A stretch of DNA of 64,000 bases from Rahnella bonaserana (GCF_019049675.1 NZ_JAFMOW010000067.1:434001-498000); one strand, 5' to 3'. Counted from the first letter of the stretch, positions 7,876-16,711 are shown. Translations and numbers: made by a program. The notes: generated by a model not told the origin, from the letters alone.

Positions 7876-8616
7876 TTAAATAATCCCGCCATTCGCCTTC
7901 AGCGTCTGACCATTGATCCAGGCTCCGTCAGGGCCGGCAAGGAACGCGACGACGGAGGCGATGTCTTCCGGCTGACCGAGGCGCTCAAGCGGCGACGTTT
8001 TGGCGATGGTTTCCACCAGCTGATCCGACTTGCCGTTGAGGAATAAATCGGTGGCTGTCGGGCCGGGCGCAACGGTATTGACGGTTATCTGACGGCCGCG
8101 CATTTCTTTGGTCATCACGCGGCTCAGTGCTTCGACAGCCGCTTTTGTCGCGGCATACACGCCGTACGTCGGTTGATATAAACCGACCACGGTCGATGAG
8201 AAGTTGATGATTCGCCCGCCGTCATGCAGATGTTTCGCCGCTTCGCGCAGCGTGTTAAAAGTGCCTTTCAGGTTGATGTCGATAAGGCGATCGAACGCGG
8301 CATCCCCGGTGTCGGCAATGGCGGAAAGTGTCATGATCCCCGCGTTATTCACCAGTACATCCACACCACCCAATGCCTGTTTCGCGCTGGCAAACATCCG
8401 GCTGACCGCCGCAGCATCGCTGACATCTGCCTGCGCGCTGATGGCCTTTCCCCCCGCCTGTTCGATTTTACTGACTACCGCGTCAGCTTCTGCCGCACCG
8501 CGTGAATAGTTCACGATCACGGTAAACCCGTCCCGCGCCAGACGTTCTGCGATCGCCGCGCCAATACCACGGGATGCGCCGGTGACCAGCGCGACTTTCT
8601 GTTCAGATGAATTCAT
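7876..8616 (-). CDS. Short-chain dehydrogenase/reductase (FabG-like)
   Basis: 246 residues of a classical SDR: the TGASRGIG cofactor motif (about residues 14-21), NNAG, the catalytic Ser in INFSSTVVG, and YAATK (Tyr-x3-Lys), ending with the usual INGQTLKANGGI. It reduces or oxidises a carbonyl/alcohol with NAD(P)(H). The closest pattern is 3-oxoacyl-reductase-like, but many members act on other substrates. It is divergent from the LysR regulator at 8737, which probably controls it. AAGGA precedes the start by eight bases. Confidence 0.9.
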   Translation of the reverse strand: MNSSEQKVALVTGASRGIGAAIAERLARDGFTVIVNYSRGAAEADAVVSKIEQAGGKAISAQADVSDAAAVSRMFASAKQALGGVDVLVNNAGIMTLSAIADTGDAAFDRLIDINLKGTFNTLREAAKHLHDGGRIINFSSTVVGLYQPTYGVYAATKAAVEALSRVMTKEMRGRQITVNTVAPGPTATDLFLNGKSDQLVETIAKTSPLERLGQPEDIASVVAFLAGPDGAWINGQTLKANGGII

Positions 8617-8736
8617 GAGGAGTTTCCTTGTTCAGTGATTCGGATTCGGTGTCGCTGAAGAAAGAGTAGCCGATTGACGCTGCCGGATAATTCCCTGATA
8701 TTCGTTATCACTATCCGGAAAAAGCGAACAATCATC

Positions 8737-9639
8737 ATGGATAAACTCGACAGCATGCAGCTGTTCACCCGCGTGGTGGAATTGCGCAGTTTTACGCAGG
8801 CCGCGCAGGCGCTGAATCTGAAACGCTCGACGGTGACCGACGCGATTAAGCAGCTGGAAACGCGGCTCAACATCCGGCTTTTACAACGCACTACCCGTCA
8901 CGTCAGCCCGACGCTGGATGGCGAAGCTTATTATCAGCGCTGTCTGCGTATTCTGGCGGATGTGGAAGATGCCGAAATGGCCTTTGCCGGTGCGCAGCCG
9001 AAAGGGTTATTGCGGGTGGATGTCCACGGTTCGATGGCGCGCCATTTTTTGCTGCCCGGCCTGCCGGATTTTCTGGCGCAATATCCCGACATTGAGTTTT
9101 ACATGAGCGAAGGCGACCGGCTGGTGGATCTGGTTCGTGAAGGGATAGATTGCGTAATCCGCGCCGGTGAACTGAAAGACAGCGATATGGTGGCGCGACC
9201 GCTCGGTACGCTGCCGGAAATTACCTGCGCCAGCCCGGACTATCTGCAACGTTCTGGCATACCGGAAACACCGGACGATCTCGCCGGTCACCGGATGATT
9301 GGTTTTCGTTCCAGTGCCACCGGCGGCCTGTTGCCCCTGGTGTTTCAGGTGCAGGGGAAAAGACGTGAAATCCAGCTGCCGACCAGTTTTTCGGTCAACG
9401 GTGCGGAGAGTATGAAGGAAGCGGCGCGGCGAGGAATGGGGATTATTCAGGTGCCACATTACGGGCTGCTGGAGGATTTGGCACAGGGAAATCTGGTACA
9501 AATCCTGGCAAATTTCCCGGCCGGTTCGTTACCGGTTTCCCTGCTTTACCCGCGTAACCGCCAGCTTTCACCGCGCGTGCGGGTGTTTATCGACTGGATG
9601 GTGAAAGAATTTGCGCGACGCGATCCGCATCTGACATGA
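8737..9639 (+). CDS. LysR-family transcriptional regulator
   Basis: 300 residues from ATG at 8737 (MDKLDSMQLFTRVVELRSF). The N-terminal winged helix (SFTQAAQALNLKRSTVTDAIKQLETRLNIRLLQRTTR) is followed by a periplasmic-binding-like effector domain. The ATG at 8674 would add 21 residues outside the family and extend into the promoter region. It belongs to the large group of LysR proteins divergent from a dehydrogenase; control of the adjacent SDR gene is the likely role. Effector unknown. Confidence 0.9.
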   Translation: MDKLDSMQLFTRVVELRSFTQAAQALNLKRSTVTDAIKQLETRLNIRLLQRTTRHVSPTLDGEAYYQRCLRILADVEDAEMAFAGAQPKGLLRVDVHGSMARHFLLPGLPDFLAQYPDIEFYMSEGDRLVDLVREGIDCVIRAGELKDSDMVARPLGTLPEITCASPDYLQRSGIPETPDDLAGHRMIGFRSSATGGLLPLVFQVQGKRREIQLPTSFSVNGAESMKEAARRGMGIIQVPHYGLLEDLAQGNLVQILANFPAGSLPVSLLYPRNRQLSPRVRVFIDWMVKEFARRDPHLT

Positions 9640-9693
9640 TAGTTTTTCTGCTCTGAAAGCATGACGTCACAACGTTAACGACTGGAGACGCCG

Positions 9694-10185
9694 ATGACCA
9701 CACCTGCTGTATTGCTGCATATCGGCAGCGAAGAAACGCGGGTTATCGTCCGCAATGATGATAACCAAGATAAGAATTTGCTGCTGACACTGGGCTCACA
9801 GCTGACATCCGTCGGGTATTTCCGCCATTCTCCGCCGACGCCGGATGAAATGGAAACCGCCATTATGGTGGTCGAAGACGAAGTGATCCGCATCCGGCAT
9901 GACATTCCACCGGGCGCCAGACTGTTCAGCACAGACAACGATATCCGTGCGCTGGCCCGCATTGCCGGTGAGGCGGAAAACGAAATAATGACGCTGTCGC
10001 TCGACGCCGTGGAACGCACTTTCGACCGGCTGGCGCTGGTGATTAATGGCCGCCCTGCGCATTTCGAAGGGATCCCTGACGGCAATGATTTCGCCGCCAC
10101 CTTGCTGATTTTGCGAGAATTTATGCATCATCTGCAATTTGATGAAATCGTGGTGAAAGGCAAGAAGTTTGAGATACCCAGATAA
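9694..10185 (+). CDS. Uncharacterised protein, 163 residues
   Basis: The frame has a good ribosome site (GGAG, six bases before ATG) and backbone-like codon use. The protein begins MTTPAVLLHIGSEETRVIV and ends KGKKFEIPR. It is soluble and acidic, with no signal peptide or membrane segment. I do not recognise the family. The opening weakly resembles a phosphate-1 strand of actin-like ATPases, but no other motif supports that. It is followed by a stem-loop at 10202-10222. It stands alone between the LysR gene and a convergent orphan pair. Confidence 0.6.
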   Translation: MTTPAVLLHIGSEETRVIVRNDDNQDKNLLLTLGSQLTSVGYFRHSPPTPDEMETAIMVVEDEVIRIRHDIPPGARLFSTDNDIRALARIAGEAENEIMTLSLDAVERTFDRLALVINGRPAHFEGIPDGNDFAATLLILREFMHHLQFDEIVVKGKKFEIPR

Positions 10186-10201
10186 GCATTAAAGAGAAAA
10201 G

Positions 10202-10222
10202 AACAGCCCCGATGGGGCTGTT
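10202..10222. terminator. Bidirectional terminator stem-loop
   Basis: AACAGCCCC and GGGGCTGTT form a nine-base stem with a three-base loop between two convergent genes. Read on the minus strand, the hairpin is followed by a T-rich stretch, so it fits best as the end of the 10240 gene; on the plus strand the following T run is short. Confidence 0.7.
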
Positions 10223-10239
10223 AATACGTCAGCACTGGT

Positions 10240-10785
10240 TCAGGATTTACTTTTTCCCTGCCCGTGGGTGTCGTAATAATTGAGAACAAATTCAAGATCG
10301 AAAGTTTTCGACTGGAACGTCTGTTTAAGTTTTTCCTGTAAAGATGCCGGTAAAGCTAAAAACCGACTTTCTGTTTTTACCACTGAGGGATTTGCGCCCG
10401 GCGAAAGGACAATCAAAGATTCGATCACTGTTTGAAAATCTTGCCCGCTATGTGCGCTTTCAGTAAAACTGCCCGCATAGGCAATCATACTCAGCATATA
10501 TTCATATTCCTGTTGTTGAATACAGGATTTCAATGATTCATTTTTAAAGTAAATAAGCGCAGTAGATATTGTTTCCCGTTCAAAAGGCTTCAAATCTTCT
10601 GCGGTGATTTTCGGCTTTTGTTGCTCTTTTTTGTCACACAGCGTGGTTTGTCTGCCCAGGCTGTCCATCGCAGATAGCATTGCCTGCTTTAGTCTTAATT
10701 GTTCCGGCGAGAGTCCCTGAGTGGCAAATACGCTCAGAGGAAAAAAGAGTAAGAGTGCGGTTAATGGTGAGAGCTTCACATTCAT
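10240..10785 (-). CDS. Uncharacterised exported protein, 181 residues
   Basis: It begins MNVKLSPLTALLLFFPLSVFATQG, a typical Sec signal peptide with cleavage probably after VFA. The mature part is largely helical and charged, with two cysteines (TTLCDKKE and LKSCIQQQ) that could form a disulfide in the periplasm. I recognise no domain. AAGGA precedes the start, and the gene follows the 109-residue frame by 11 bases, so the two form an operon. It is AT-richer than the backbone. The function is unknown; an inhibitor or immunity-type role is only one possibility. Confidence 0.65.
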   Translation of the reverse strand: MNVKLSPLTALLLFFPLSVFATQGLSPEQLRLKQAMLSAMDSLGRQTTLCDKKEQQKPKITAEDLKPFERETISTALIYFKNESLKSCIQQQEYEYMLSMIAYAGSFTESAHSGQDFQTVIESLIVLSPGANPSVVKTESRFLALPASLQEKLKQTFQSKTFDLEFVLNYYDTHGQGKSKS

Positions 10786-10796
10786 TCCTTAAATGT

Positions 10797-11126
10797 TTAA
10801 CGAAGACTGTCCTTCATACACATCCAAAAAGCACGTTCCTCACCTTGCAATCCAGTTGTTAATATTAGCATTTCGATATCTCTATATATCAAGTTCCTGA
10901 CAAGGTCACCGGTTCCTTTCGCTGCCTTAGAAAACATAAAGAAATCTTGTTGTGTAACGTAAAAACTACTGGTTAATGAATTATTTTTAACGAAAATAGA
11001 ATAAAAAACACTAGTTGCATTCAGTGCCTGAAGTAATGTTCCCAATTTTCTCTTTCGACGTATTTCTTCAATGGTATTGATACTCTGCTGGCCGAAAGTT
11101 ACGGAACCTCCACCACATTCTATCAT
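10797..11126 (-). CDS. Uncharacterised protein, 109 residues, AT-rich gene
   Basis: GAGG precedes the ATG by seven bases, so the frame is credible. It begins MIECGGGSVTFGQQSINTIEE; the middle is mixed hydrophobic (SVFYSIFVKNNSLTSSFYVTQQDFFMF) and the C-terminus is helical (DLVRNLIYRDIEMLILTTGLQ). No known family was recognised and no signal peptide is present. It lies immediately upstream of the exported orphan in a local AT-rich patch, which suggests horizontal acquisition of both. Confidence 0.55.
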   Translation of the reverse strand: MIECGGGSVTFGQQSINTIEEIRRKRKLGTLLQALNATSVFYSIFVKNNSLTSSFYVTQQDFFMFSKAAKGTGDLVRNLIYRDIEMLILTTGLQGEERAFWMCMKDSLR

Positions 11127-11259
11127 TTTAGACCTCAGCTATTATTGAAATATATCATTCATAATAAATACATTCACATGATCCATCAGATAACTTCATT
11201 TATAGGATATTGGGAAAAAAGATTTTTAACTGAACAAATATCACACTTCCAGAAATAAA

Positions 11260-11288
11260 AAGCCTCACTTAAATATTCAGAGAGGCTT
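11260..11288 (-). terminator. Rho-independent terminator of the 11326-12900 gene
   Basis: AAGCCTC and GAGGCTT pair as a seven-base stem. On the minus strand the hairpin is followed by TTTTTATT, placed about 40 bases after the stop codon. Confidence 0.65.
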
Positions 11289-11325
11289 ATATTTTCCGAT
11301 TATCTAATAACGTCACTGCAAGATA

Positions 11326-12900
11326 TTACTTATTTTTTAATGCCGCAGGATCAGACTCCATCAATACCAGACTGCTGAGATCAGGCAGGGCCTGATGATT
11401 CAGATAATCCCGGAACGACATGCGCGGGGCATTATTTTCCCAGGCGGATTGCAGCTTGCCGAGCAGGTCAGTGGTTTTCGAGGTGGACTCCGGCGTGGTG
11501 ATATCGGACTCCAGCGCGCCTTTCACATATTTCTGAATATGCGTTAAGTGGCTGGCCGACTGATCGACCGACGCGCTCACCAGCGCTCCCTTGTGATATT
11601 GCACAGACGTCGTGCTTTCTGACTTATCATCAATCTGATAGTAAAGGTAATTCTGCGAGTTGCGGTCGCTGGTCAGATTCAGCTGTAAACCCGGCGTCAG
11701 CGACTGATGGTAACGGGCGACCAGATGTGACTGTTGCTTCTGGGTGATGTTGCGATCCTGCGTACCCGTACCGGTGATCGTGCTGGCCTGTGAAACCTGA
11801 TACGAGAACGTATCGGTTTCGTCCGGGCGCATCGGATTAGTGGTATCGACCGGCGTCTGCGAGATGGACGCCGTGAAATCCGCCAGCCCGGTCATCATGT
11901 TTTTATCGGTTTTGGTCAGCGAGAAATAGACCGGCTCAGAACCCCGGCTTTTGTACGTCGTCGCCGTATCGCCGTAATTGCTGTTCAGGGCGGTAAAGGC
12001 ATCTTTGAACATGGCCATCAGCGATTCATCGGCATTGCCGCGATTGCCTGCGCTGTTGATTTGCTTCAGATAACTGTTGAGCGCCTGCTTCTGCTGGCTG
12101 TCGGTGCCCAGCAGTGCGCGCTTACTCATGTCTACGCTGATATCCACCGTTCCGGCGTTACCGGCAGATTTCACTGAGCGGGTAGTGGCATCAGCATGGA
12201 AATCCAGCGTCTGGGTGTGGGTAGTGCCCAGCGTGGCGTGTAGATCCACCGATGACAGCACCGAGGTATCAAATTTTGTCAGGCCGCTCAGATCCAGCTT
12301 CGGCGGCTGCGCCGTCAGGCCATCAATCGCTTTCTGAAAACCTTCTGCCAGACCGGCCAGCGCTTTGCGATCGGCATCGCTGAGCGTGCCTTTGCTGACA
12401 TTCACTTGCACGCCGAGACCGTCATCATCGCTGCCCAGAGTGATATCCACCAGCGCGCCGCTGGCGGTTTTAATGCTCAGGCTTATCTGATTATCAGCTT
12501 TGGTATGAAGTTGAGTTTGGGCGGCGACGTTAGCCGCCGAACTGGCTGACTGAGCGGAAGTCTGCTTCATCACTGACTGGGAATAACTGCTGCTGTCGGT
12601 AGTAAAACGTTCAAGCAAAGCCGCACCGAGTCCGGTAAATCGCGCCGCATTGCCGGCGTTACTGAAGTTGGATGCGAGCTTTGAAGACATCAGGTCACTG
12701 GAAGATCGTTCCCAGACCAGTACTGGTTTAGTGATGTTGTAGACAGGCGACGTGGTGTCCGTCTGGCCGATCATCACTGCGCTGGATTGCGCCGTCGAAG
12801 CCTGCTGCTGACTGGCTGCAGTACTGACGGCCGTCAGTGATTTTGTTGACGTAACCAGCGTATTAAGCGTCTGATTACCTGTCGCAGAGATAACTGTCAT
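11326..12900 (-). CDS. Large cysteine-free protein, probable flagellar-regulon member
   Basis: 524 residues, rich in Ser, Thr, Gln and Ala, with no cysteine. The N-terminal 150 residues are low in complexity (TAASQQQASTAQSS and similar); the rest looks structured, with possible helices in ALAGLAEGFQKAIDGL and MAMFKDAFTALN. No Sec signal peptide or membrane segment is seen. I do not recognise the family. The upstream DNA holds a near-perfect sigma-28 promoter (12964-12990), which places it under FliA control like late flagellar and chemotaxis genes. Absence of cysteine and an unordered Ser/Thr/Gln-rich N-terminus are also common in proteins exported by flagellar or type III routes. It could therefore be a flagellum-coexpressed secreted or structural protein; that is inference. 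No other flagellar gene is in this window. Confidence 0.7.
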   Translation of the reverse strand: MTVISATGNQTLNTLVTSTKSLTAVSTAASQQQASTAQSSAVMIGQTDTTSPVYNITKPVLVWERSSSDLMSSKLASNFSNAGNAARFTGLGAALLERFTTDSSSYSQSVMKQTSAQSASSAANVAAQTQLHTKADNQISLSIKTASGALVDITLGSDDDGLGVQVNVSKGTLSDADRKALAGLAEGFQKAIDGLTAQPPKLDLSGLTKFDTSVLSSVDLHATLGTTHTQTLDFHADATTRSVKSAGNAGTVDISVDMSKRALLGTDSQQKQALNSYLKQINSAGNRGNADESLMAMFKDAFTALNSNYGDTATTYKSRGSEPVYFSLTKTDKNMMTGLADFTASISQTPVDTTNPMRPDETDTFSYQVSQASTITGTGTQDRNITQKQQSHLVARYHQSLTPGLQLNLTSDRNSQNYLYYQIDDKSESTTSVQYHKGALVSASVDQSASHLTHIQKYVKGALESDITTPESTSKTTDLLGKLQSAWENNAPRMSFRDYLNHQALPDLSSLVLMESDPAALKNK

Positions 12901-12963
12901 CCTGATGAGTCCCTATGTTTTTGCGTCATAGCGCCAGTGGATACCTTGATCCTTCTGATGCTA

Positions 12964-12990
12964 TTTTCGGCAAAAACACAGGAAACTTTA
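12964..12990 (-). promoter_or_regulatory. Sigma-28 (FliA) class 3 flagellar promoter
   Basis: On the minus strand the sequence reads TAAAGTTT, 11 bases, GCCGAAAA. The E. coli sigma-28 consensus is TAAAGTTT-N11-GCCGATAA, so 15 of 16 defined bases match with exact spacing. The -10 element ends 63 bases before the ATG at 12900, a normal leader length. Confidence 0.85.
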
Positions 12991-13027
12991 AGGAGGTGTA
13001 AAAAGTTATTTCCTGCTTGTCACTGCG

Positions 13028-14185
13028 CTATTCCAGCGGGCCGCCCAGAATGGTTTCGCACATTCCGGAAAGAATGCGTTCACCGGTTTCGGTTTTCAGA
13101 TCCTCATACCATTGTTCGGTCACAGCCATCTCTTTACCGTGGGTAACATCACAGCGTTTACGCGCTTTCAGTACCAGATCTTTGACGCGATACGCGCGTT
13201 TTTCCTGATAACGCAACAGTGCATCTTCAATGCCTAACGAATTGGTTTGTAGCATATTTGCCAGCACCACCGCGTCTTCCATCGCCGCACAGCCGCCCTG
13301 TCCGATATCCGGCGTGGTGCTGTGGCCGGAATCGCCGAGCAGCGCAATACGGCCCTTGACCAGCTGCATGAAAGGGTCGATGTCGTGGATTTCAACGCGG
13401 TTAGTGGTTTCAGGATTGATCTGGCTGATCAGCTTTTGCACGGGTTCCGCCCAGCCCGCAAAGTAACCCTGCAAATCCTCGCGCACGGTAGTGCGATCCT
13501 GCAGTAAACCTTTCGGCAGCGGCACATCAAAGAAGAAGTAGAAACGGTTGCCGCTCACCGGCATCAGCGAAACGCGTTTGCCTTCGCCGACAAACGTCGT
13601 CCACTGATCGGCAGGCGCGATGCTTTCGTCAATTTCCACCAGACCGTTCCAGTTGACGTAACCGGCGTAGCGGCGCTCTGTCGCATAGCCCAGAACATGC
13701 TGGCGGATAACGGAATGGGTGCCGTCAGCGGCAATCAGTAAATCGCCGGTCGCGGATGTGCCGTCGTCAAACCAGGCGGTGACGCTGCCGGCAGATTCCT
13801 CAACGTGCGTGACGCGTTTGCCAAACTGCACCTGATCACGGCCATAAGTATCAAGCAGCATCGACTGAAGTTCCGCGCGTGCTACCGGATATGGCTGTTC
13901 GCCGACACTTTTGATCAGCGGATCCATACTGAAACGCGTCATGGTCTGACCCTGCTGGTATTCTTTGTAGGCCATAAAACGCATGTTGCCGCCGAGTTCA
14001 CGCAGCGCGTCTTTCATGCCGAGATAATTAAGGCACTTCACGCCGTTAGGCCAGATGGAGATCGCCGCGCCGACAGGTTTAATCTCTTTCACCGCCTCGT
14101 ATACCGCCGTTTCGATGCCAAAACGCTTCAGCGCAATCGCCGCACACGCACCGCCAATACCGCCACCAATCACGATCGCTTTCAT
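13028..14185 (-). CDS. hpxO: FAD-dependent urate hydroxylase HpxO
   Basis: 385 residues. It has GGGIGGACAAIALKR at the N-terminus (FAD ADP-binding), the mid-region DLLIAADGTHSVIR, and GDSGHSTTPDIGQGGCAAMEDA, the second FAD motif of class A flavoprotein monooxygenases. The full-length pattern matches HpxO of Klebsiella, which converts urate to 5-hydroxyisourate using NADH and O2, the first step of urate breakdown. A good GGGGAG ribosome site precedes the start. In Klebsiella it sits in a purine-catabolism cluster (hpx genes); here it is alone, so downstream steps would need genes elsewhere. Assignment is likely; a related salicylate-type hydroxylase is the alternative. Confidence 0.85.
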   Translation of the reverse strand: MKAIVIGGGIGGACAAIALKRFGIETAVYEAVKEIKPVGAAISIWPNGVKCLNYLGMKDALRELGGNMRFMAYKEYQQGQTMTRFSMDPLIKSVGEQPYPVARAELQSMLLDTYGRDQVQFGKRVTHVEESAGSVTAWFDDGTSATGDLLIAADGTHSVIRQHVLGYATERRYAGYVNWNGLVEIDESIAPADQWTTFVGEGKRVSLMPVSGNRFYFFFDVPLPKGLLQDRTTVREDLQGYFAGWAEPVQKLISQINPETTNRVEIHDIDPFMQLVKGRIALLGDSGHSTTPDIGQGGCAAMEDAVVLANMLQTNSLGIEDALLRYQEKRAYRVKDLVLKARKRCDVTHGKEMAVTEQWYEDLKTETGERILSGMCETILGGPLE

Positions 14186-14429
14186 ATTTTTCTCCCCTGA
14201 GTCTCCTTAGGGAAAAGCAATTTCTGTACCAGAAAGACGATTTGCCGCCAAAGCCTTGTATACAATATTAAGTGAAATCAGGAACTGGCGAAGCGAAAGC
14301 GAAATGCGCTAAAACGAGGCGCCGTTTTGGAGCAAGTGTATGAAGTCGGGCCAGTCTGGTGCATGAAGTTAAAAGGCACAAGAAGCGGCCAGATGTTGAA
14401 GCGCGGGTAGTAGAAGACAAACATACTCG

Positions 14430-14457
14430 AACCACTCCCCCGACAGAGGGAGTGGTT
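14430..14457. terminator. Stem-loop downstream of the metallophosphoesterase gene
   Basis: AACCACTCCC and GGGAGTGGTT form a perfect ten-base stem with an eight-base loop, about 28 bases after the stop at 14485 (minus strand). No clear T run follows, so it may act as a transcript-end stabiliser rather than a strict terminator. Confidence 0.5.
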
Positions 14458-14484
14458 ATATGAACTCACAAAATCGAAAGTAAA

Positions 14485-16401
14485 TTAATTACACCAGCCC
14501 CAGTGCAGATTACGAGGCAAGGTTCCCCATGTTTCTATACAGGTATTTTCCTGTTTAGTGAGAGACTGGGTATATAAGGCTCTGCCGGTTCCGGTCACGC
14601 CTTTGACTTTCACATTGGTTGCTTCAGCAGGGATAATGATCTGTTTGGTATTCCCAAGATATAATTTATATTCTTGATTGAAATTGCTTTTCGTACTGCT
14701 GTTGGTATAAGTAACACGATAATACCCCGTATAACCGCCTTTATTCCGCAAACTTAAAACAAAGCTTTTAGCGACAGGCTGGATCTCCCTGACGTTGAAT
14801 TTCAAAGGCACCTGATCACCTAATGACATTTCATCAATTTTATCATTACGCACCAGATACGTTTTTGCGGTTTGATTATTATAATCAAGTTCAAGAATTA
14901 ACATGTCGCCAAAAAAAGCTGCGCCACTGTTGGTTGATGTGAGCATATGTGAATGACCATCAAAATCCATAGTGGCATCATATTCTTCTTCCAGTTCCCA
15001 TGCTGACGGTGCGTCATTATTATAACTGTCCCCGCCATGCTCAAGAACTATTGCCGCTTTACCTTTTAGTCTGGCATCGCGTAGTTGATCGCGGAACCAC
15101 CCCTCGCCACTCCTGACTTTGATATCATAATAACGGGCAGTGTCAGAGTTAAATCCGGAAATATCTTTGGTATAACCCAGCGCATTGTTAAGTTGTATGA
15201 AACGGATACCTGCAATATCAAAGCTGTAGCTAAAACTACCAATATAGTTTGTACTCAGAGTCGGGAATTTATAACCATTCATGACGTCATAATCGACAGA
15301 AACGACATCTTTTCTGCTGTTAATATGATCCACTAAATTACGGATGCTGCGAATTGCACAGCGGTTTTCCCATAATCCACAATCATTTATATTTCCGTCG
15401 TAATCATGATTTCCCAGACCGTACCAGTAAGGTGCGTTAAGTTTACCAAAGGCATCTTTAGCATCCGACCATTCACCACCATGTCCCCAGTGGGTGATAT
15501 CGCCGTTAATAATTGTACCGCGAAAAGCATCGCCATATTTACCTTTCAGTTTATTAATAGCATCTATTTTTTTGAAGTTAGCTTTGCTTGGCACCATATC
15601 ATAAGGAGGGGTGGCTTCTGTCGCTCCAAAATGCCAGTCAGAGGTAATAGCATAATATTCAACAGGATGAATAACCCGCCACCAGGCATTATCTTTTTTA
15701 TTTTCAGGGTAATACCAGCTTTTCGATTTTGCATTACCATTAAATTTCGCTTCAAAGAATTCTTTTTTACCATTGACATCACGGGCATGTATTTCACCCA
15801 CGGTAGTGTCAGCTCCCCAGGATTTAGGGGCAGCAATTGAACCGTAAGTCGAGGCTGTTTCCAGCGCCTCATCGAAAACATCTTGCCTCAGTTTTTCTTT
15901 CATATTACTCAGTGCTTCAAATGTTTCTGCAACACTGTCTGTCGAGACTTCGTAAGGACGGATATGTTCTTTACCCGTTTTATCGATGTAATTCATCTCC
16001 CCTTTTGCAATAATAGGGGTGATATTATTATCACTATGGTCCGTTGTCTTGGTATCCAGGATATATTTATCATTACTACCGGATACGCCGCCTGATTGCA
16101 GATTATCCACATTTTTAAGTGTGCCCGAGGAACTATAACGGGATATGTCGGTAGAAATTCTCATCCGGCCATAGTCGTTCGTGTCATCAGGTATTGGCAA
16201 CTTATCCCGATGGGGATCAGCGTTTTTATCAGGACGCGGCGCGGGATTAGGCGATATAGAGCCGCTTGTTACATACGCTCCGGCGGCACTGCCAGGGGAA
16301 ATGTCCGTACCCGCTGCTGCATAAAGAGGCAAGCATACTGCAATAACAGCTGCTAACTTATTATATTTATTTTTATTCCCAGATATAAACATATTGTTCA
16401 C
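14485..16401 (-). CDS. Secreted metallophosphoesterase with cytolysin-like C-terminal domain
   Basis: 638 residues. A signal peptide ends near LYAAAG (about residue 30). Residues 30-150 are a Pro/Ser/Asp-rich linker. The calcineurin-like metal site is complete: SDWHF (D255, H257), NGD (D301), GNHD (330-333), LEHGG (H455) and DGHSH (H483, H485). The last 100 residues (about 535-638) read like the membrane-binding beta-sandwich of cholesterol-dependent cytolysins: NKGGYTGYYRVTY, then IIIPAEATNVKVKG, then CIETWGTLP; the Trp-rich undecapeptide of true cytolysins is missing. Two cysteines near the end could pair. The gene is clearly AT-richer than its flanks, suggesting acquisition. ATG at 16392 is an alternative to GTG at 16401; neither has a strong ribosome site. 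It probably acts outside the cytoplasm on a phosphoester; target unknown. Confidence 0.8.
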   Translation of the reverse strand: MNNMFISGNKNKYNKLAAVIAVCLPLYAAAGTDISPGSAAGAYVTSGSISPNPAPRPDKNADPHRDKLPIPDDTNDYGRMRISTDISRYSSSGTLKNVDNLQSGGVSGSNDKYILDTKTTDHSDNNITPIIAKGEMNYIDKTGKEHIRPYEVSTDSVAETFEALSNMKEKLRQDVFDEALETASTYGSIAAPKSWGADTTVGEIHARDVNGKKEFFEAKFNGNAKSKSWYYPENKKDNAWWRVIHPVEYYAITSDWHFGATEATPPYDMVPSKANFKKIDAINKLKGKYGDAFRGTIINGDITHWGHGGEWSDAKDAFGKLNAPYWYGLGNHDYDGNINDCGLWENRCAIRSIRNLVDHINSRKDVVSVDYDVMNGYKFPTLSTNYIGSFSYSFDIAGIRFIQLNNALGYTKDISGFNSDTARYYDIKVRSGEGWFRDQLRDARLKGKAAIVLEHGGDSYNNDAPSAWELEEEYDATMDFDGHSHMLTSTNSGAAFFGDMLILELDYNNQTAKTYLVRNDKIDEMSLGDQVPLKFNVREIQPVAKSFVLSLRNKGGYTGYYRVTYTNSSTKSNFNQEYKLYLGNTKQIIIPAEATNVKVKGVTGTGRALYTQSLTKQENTCIETWGTLPRNLHWGWCN

Positions 16402-16711
16402 TTTTTAGAAAAAAACATTTCAATGAGTAAGAGATTGTACCGCAATGTAATAATCTAAAGTTATTCTTTCTACTAACAATACAATTAAGTTGACTTACTA
16501 TATTAATAGCTACCAGAGGTTAATTTCACTTTCCATTCTAATATCAATTTCCATCAGCAGGTCTCAGGGAAATTAGTTTTAATCTTTATAATTAATAACT
16601 CTCTTCTGATATACCTTCTTAGCCTCATAGTCTGTCTGGTGTACAAAGCCGAAGATTGGTACTCTGATAAATATTGATATTTTGAATACGTAAACCATAA
16701 GTATTTATTAA
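16402..16711. other. 310-base AT-rich divergent intergenic region
   Basis: Lies between the metallophosphoesterase and the LysR gene, which are divergent. It is very AT-rich with no credible frame. Promoters for both genes are expected here, but no clear operator or sigma-factor site stood out. The composition continues that of the metallophosphoesterase gene, so the spacer probably belongs to the same acquired segment. Confidence 0.45.

Noticed and set aside
14278-14469. 63-codon frame downstream of hpxO on the minus strand
   Set aside because: No ribosome site, crosses the stem-loop at 14430-14457, and has unlikely composition.
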